Shown: piece by piece, positions 60,800-64,000 of the stretch | Layout of the letters: each line of letters opens with the position of its first letter | Position numbering within the stretch: position 1 is the first letter of the stretch | Origin: Collinsella stercoris DSM 13279 | GTDB taxonomy: Bacteria > Actinomycetota > Coriobacteriia > Coriobacteriales > Coriobacteriaceae | Assembly (NCBI RefSeq): GCF_020735465.1 | Contig: NZ_CP085935.1 | Coordinates: 930,001 to 994,000, forward strand | Direction of reading: 5' to 3' | Length of the DNA stretch: 64,000 nucleotides | Notes under the pieces: model-generated | What the model was told of the DNA's origin: nothing | The model's input: the letters and a program-made list of their open reading frames with translations, nothing else | Databases searched by the model: none | Position numbers and translations under genes: made by a program

Positions 60800-63532
60800 A
60801 TGCCACGAGACGCATCAGATACGCGCGTCGATCCGGATCGGTTGCTGCGCGTCATCGAGCAGGATGAGCAGAACGGCAAGCGCGGACGGCGCGGGCACCT
60901 CAAGATCTTCTTCGGCTATGCGGCCGGCGTGGGCAAGACCTATGCCATGCTGCAGGCGGCCCACGCCGCGAAACGACGCGGCGTGGACGTGGTGGCCGGC
61001 TACATCGAGCCCCACGAGCGGCCGGCGACGGCGCGCCTCGTGCGGGGCCTCGAGCAGGTGCCGCACGAGCTCGTCGAGCACAACGGCATCACCCTCACCG
61101 AGTTCGATTTGGACGCCGCGATCGTGCGCGCGCCGCAGCTCATCCTCGTCGACGAGCTCGCCCACACGAACGCCCCGGGCTGCCGGCATGAGAAGCGCTA
61201 CCAGGACGTCGAGGAGCTCCTGCGCGCAGGGATAGACGTGTACACCACCGTCAACGTCCAGCACATCGAGAGCCTGAACGACATGGTGGCCTCCATCACC
61301 GGCGTCGTCGTGCGCGAGCGCATCCCCGACCGCGTCTTCGACGACGCCGACCAGGTCGAGCTCGTGGACATCGAGCCCGCCGACCTCCTCGAGCGCCTGC
61401 AAGCGGGGCTCGTCTACCGAGAGGCCCAGGCGGAACGCGCGCAAGACCACTTCTTCACCGTCGAGAACCTCACCGCCCTGCGCGAGATCGCCCTGCGCAA
61501 GTGCGCCGACCGCATGGGGCACCTGGCAGACGCCGCGCGCGTGATGGGCAACCGCGACTATTACACGAGCGAGCGCATCCTCGTGTGCGTCTCCCCGGCG
61601 CCGACCAATCCCCGCATCGTCCGGGCAGCCGCGCGCATGGCGAAGGCGTTTCGCGGAGAGCTGGTCGCCCTTTTCGTGGAAAGCCCGCGCACGCAGGCGA
61701 TGAGCGAGCAGGAACGCGGTAAGCTGTCGAGCAACATCGCGCTCGCCGAGCAGCTCGGCGCGCACATGGAGACCGTCTACGGGGACGACATCGCCTTCCA
61801 GATCGCCGAGTTCGCGCGACTCTCCGGCATCTCCAAGATCGTCATGGGGCGGACTGGCGAGCTGAAGGGTGCTCATAACGTCCTCTTCGGGCGCAAATCG
61901 CTCGTCGAGCAGCTCATCGCCATCGCGCCAAACCTCGACATCTACATCATCCCCGACCAGGCGGCACCCGATGCGCGACGGCGGGACCGTCGCGAGCACG
62001 GCGGCTTTCGCCCGCCGAGAGGGCGCGACATGGCGCGGACCCTCGGCCTCTCCCTTCTCGCCACCGCCATCGGGACGTACTTCAGGCATCTCGGCTTCGC
62101 CGACTCGAGCATCATCTCGCTCTACATCCTCACGGCCCTGCTCACCGCCGTCACCACCGAGGGGCGCGCCTGCACCCTGTTGTCGAGCGTGCTCTCCGTG
62201 GTGCTCTACAACTTCTGCTTCGTCACGCCGCTGTTCTCGCTCGACAGCTACGACCGAAGCTACCTCGTGACCTTCGCCATCATGTTCGTGACCGCCATGG
62301 TGGCGGCCGAGCTCACCGCGCGCCTCACCAACAACGCCCGCGCGAGCGCCAAGAACGCGTTCCGCACCCGCGTGCTGCTCGAGACGAACCAGCTCCTTCA
62401 GCAGGCCGAGGGTATGGAGGCCCGCGCCCGCGTGGCCATGAGCCAGCTCATCAAGCTCCTGCGGCTCGACATCGTCTTCTACCCGGCAAGCGGAGACCTG
62501 CTGGGAGACGCGCTCTACGAGCCCGCCGGGACGCAGGACCGATCTGCGAGCATTCTCACGGAGTACGAGCGCGCGGTCGCCACCTGGACCTTCACCAACA
62601 ACAAGCACGCGGGCGCGAGCACCCGCACCCTGCCCGAGGCGCAGTGCCTCTACCTGGCCGTCCGCGCGGGAAAGGAGGTGTTCGGCGTCATCGGCATCGC
62701 GCTGGAGGGACGCGAGCTCGAGGCATTCGAGAACTCGATCGTGCTGTCCATCGTGGGCGAGTGCGCGCTTGCGCTAGAGAGCGACAAGGCGGCGCGCGAG
62801 CGCGAGGAGGCGGCCGTGCTCGCCAAGAACGAGCAGCTCCGCGCCAACCTGCTGCGCTCGCTCGGGCACGACCTGCGCACGCCCCTCACCGCCATCTCGG
62901 GGTCGGCCGCCGTCCTGCGCGAGAGCGGCGATCAGCTGCCGCCGGCAAAGCGCCGCGAACTCGCCGACGCCATCTACGACGACTCGCTCTGGCTCATCGA
63001 CACCGTGGAGAACCTGCTCGCCATCACGCGCGTCGAGGACGGCGACCTGCATCTCAACCTCACGACGGAGCTCATGGACGAGGTCATCGCGGGCGCGGTG
63101 GCCCATGTGGCGCGCGAGGCGCACGGGCACCATCTCGTGGTGGAGCACACCGACGACATCTTGCTGGCACGGATCGACGTCCACCTCATCATGCAGGTCC
63201 TCACGAACCTCATCGTGAACGCGTTCAAGTACACGCCCGAGGGCTCCACCGTGACGGTGGGCGCGCGAAGGGACGGGGCCTTCGTCGTCGTCGAGGTCGC
63301 CGACGACGGGCCGGGCGTGGCCGACTGCGACAAGCCGCACGTCTTCGACCGCTTCTTCATCGCCGATAGGAACAGGCCGGTCGATTCGCACCGCAGCTTC
63401 GGGCTGGGGCTGTCGCTCTGCCGCGCGATCGTCGAGGCGCACGGGGGTATCATCGAGGTCGAGGACAACGTCCCCCATGGGGCGATCTTCAGGTTCACCC
63501 TTCCCGCCGAGGAGGTAGAGATACATGAGTGA
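60800..63532 (+). CDS. kdpD: KdpD, K+-sensing histidine kinase
   Basis: The 910-aa protein starts at ATG 60800 behind GGAAGGAG; the frame stays open further upstream but that part lacks a ribosome site and is low complexity. The N-terminal KdpD domain has the P-loop GYAAGVGKTYAML and the DELAHTNAPG motif. A universal-stress-type domain follows (ILVCVSPAPTNPRIVRAAARMA...GISKIVMGRTGELKG). Four short helices come at about 412-505, then a GAF-like region, His690 in LGHDLRTPLTAISGSAAV, the N box VLTNLIVNAFKYTPEG and the G box GLGLSLCRAIVEAHGG. It phosphorylates KdpE under K+ limitation. Confidence 0.95.
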   Translation: MPRDASDTRVDPDRLLRVIEQDEQNGKRGRRGHLKIFFGYAAGVGKTYAMLQAAHAAKRRGVDVVAGYIEPHERPATARLVRGLEQVPHELVEHNGITLTEFDLDAAIVRAPQLILVDELAHTNAPGCRHEKRYQDVEELLRAGIDVYTTVNVQHIESLNDMVASITGVVVRERIPDRVFDDADQVELVDIEPADLLERLQAGLVYREAQAERAQDHFFTVENLTALREIALRKCADRMGHLADAARVMGNRDYYTSERILVCVSPAPTNPRIVRAAARMAKAFRGELVALFVESPRTQAMSEQERGKLSSNIALAEQLGAHMETVYGDDIAFQIAEFARLSGISKIVMGRTGELKGAHNVLFGRKSLVEQLIAIAPNLDIYIIPDQAAPDARRRDRREHGGFRPPRGRDMARTLGLSLLATAIGTYFRHLGFADSSIISLYILTALLTAVTTEGRACTLLSSVLSVVLYNFCFVTPLFSLDSYDRSYLVTFAIMFVTAMVAAELTARLTNNARASAKNAFRTRVLLETNQLLQQAEGMEARARVAMSQLIKLLRLDIVFYPASGDLLGDALYEPAGTQDRSASILTEYERAVATWTFTNNKHAGASTRTLPEAQCLYLAVRAGKEVFGVIGIALEGRELEAFENSIVLSIVGECALALESDKAAREREEAAVLAKNEQLRANLLRSLGHDLRTPLTAISGSAAVLRESGDQLPPAKRRELADAIYDDSLWLIDTVENLLAITRVEDGDLHLNLTTELMDEVIAGAVAHVAREAHGHHLVVEHTDDILLARIDVHLIMQVLTNLIVNAFKYTPEGSTVTVGARRDGAFVVVEVADDGPGVADCDKPHVFDRFFIADRNRPVDSHRSFGLGLSLCRAIVEAHGGIIEVEDNVPHGAIFRFTLPAEEVEIHE

Positions 63533-64000
63533 TGCATCGCGGCAGCGTATTTTGGTGGTAGAGGACGACCCGGCTGTCCGCAACCTCGTCACGACGGCGC
63601 TCGGCCTTCACGGCTACGATGTCGAGCGGGCCGAGACCGGGGAGCTCGCCGTCATGGAGGCCGCCTCGCGTAACCCGGACCTCATCATGCTCGATTTGGG
63701 TCTCCCCGATATCGACGGCGTCGAGGTCATCTCCAAGGTCCGCGGCTGGTCGGCGGTGCCCATCATCGTCATCTCCGCGCGCACCGAGGACTCCGACAAG
63801 ATCGGCGCGCTCGACGCCGGTGCGGACGACTACCTCACCAAGCCGTTCTCCGTCGAGGAGCTGCTCGCCCGCGTCCGCGCGAGCCTGCGGCGCTCGGGGA
63901 TGGCGGGCGCGGGCGCGGCGGAGTCGAGCACGTTCGACAACGGGCCGCTGCACATCGACTTCGCCGCCGGATGCGCGACCTTGGCCGGCGAGGAGCTCCA
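63525..64000 (+). CDS. kdpE: KdpE response regulator (5' part, runs off the window)
   Basis: ATG 63525 overlaps the kdpD stop by 8 bases and has GGAGG nine bases upstream. The receiver domain is complete: ILVVEDDPAVRN, phospho-acceptor Asp in LIMLDLGLPDIDG, VIVISARTEDSDK and YLTKPFSVEELLARV. The OmpR-type DNA-binding domain has just begun at the window end. KdpE activates the divergent kdpFABC operon. Confidence 0.94.
   Translation, partial: MSDASRQRILVVEDDPAVRNLVTTALGLHGYDVERAETGELAVMEAASRNPDLIMLDLGLPDIDGVEVISKVRGWSAVPIIVISARTEDSDKIGALDAGADDYLTKPFSVEELLARVRASLRRSGMAGAGAAESSTFDNGPLHIDFAAGCATLAGEEL

Overview
The window is visibly GC-rich and gene-dense, with strong AAGGAGG-type ribosome sites and frequent GTG/TTG starts. 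Its gene set is an anaerobe-type actinobacterial one: an ECF transporter with a fused ATPase, kdpFABC with divergent kdpDE, EttA, MetY, endonuclease IV and M18 aminopeptidase. Together these suggest a gut Coriobacteriia, most likely Collinsella. That assignment is inference from gene content and protein style; no marker gene is present. No tRNA, rRNA, CRISPR array, prophage or origin was seen.

Layout. 1-684: start of a membrane protein. 685-1602: non-coding space with inverted and tandem repeats. 1603-4758: XRE-type membrane regulator, then an ABC exporter behind a MerR-type promoter. 5057-9050: response regulator, ABC ATPase, 51-aa membrane peptide, ABC permease and histidine kinase, probably a signal-responsive export or immunity unit. 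9227-9826: YafQ/DinJ toxin-antitoxin. 10045-14267: ECF sigma factor, membrane partner, ABC ATPase and permease. 14766-25280: housekeeping and metabolic genes (Nfo, lipoprotein, pentapeptide protein, two Gfo/Idh/MocA oxidoreductases, RNase HI, acylphosphatase, Fur-family regulator, HAD phosphatase, RNase D, lipid kinase). 25354-28813: a Trp-rich leader peptide and attenuator followed by an ECF transporter (S, fused A-A, T), probably for tryptophan or a related compound. 30126-31118: RNA m5C methyltransferase. 32136-33519: complete IS256-family element with a 9-bp target duplication. 33585-36469: TIM-barrel protein, YhcH-family protein and two GtrA proteins. 37181-44867: secreted peptidoglycan-type protein, M18 aminopeptidase, YaaA, PfkB kinase and two glycosyltransferases. 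45113-48297: two long, partly disordered proteins of unknown function. 48573-51734: EttA and MetY. 51891-53573: remnants of IS30 and IS3 elements that destroyed a DUF4097-like gene. 53801-55076: small membrane protein and a frameshifted metallophosphoesterase. 55735-64000: high-affinity K+ uptake, kdpFABC on the minus strand and kdpDE on the plus strand; kdpE runs off the end.

The most unusual feature is the intergenic DNA. Several spacers carry elements with a long inverted repeat whose sequence differs in every copy, enclosing a shared CCGCAGGTA core and, in the clearest copies, an inner hairpin just after it. Other spacers are filled with degenerate tandem repeats with strict periods (22, 36, 45 or 66 bp). 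Some of these appear to have grown out of the 3' end of the neighbouring gene or its terminator.
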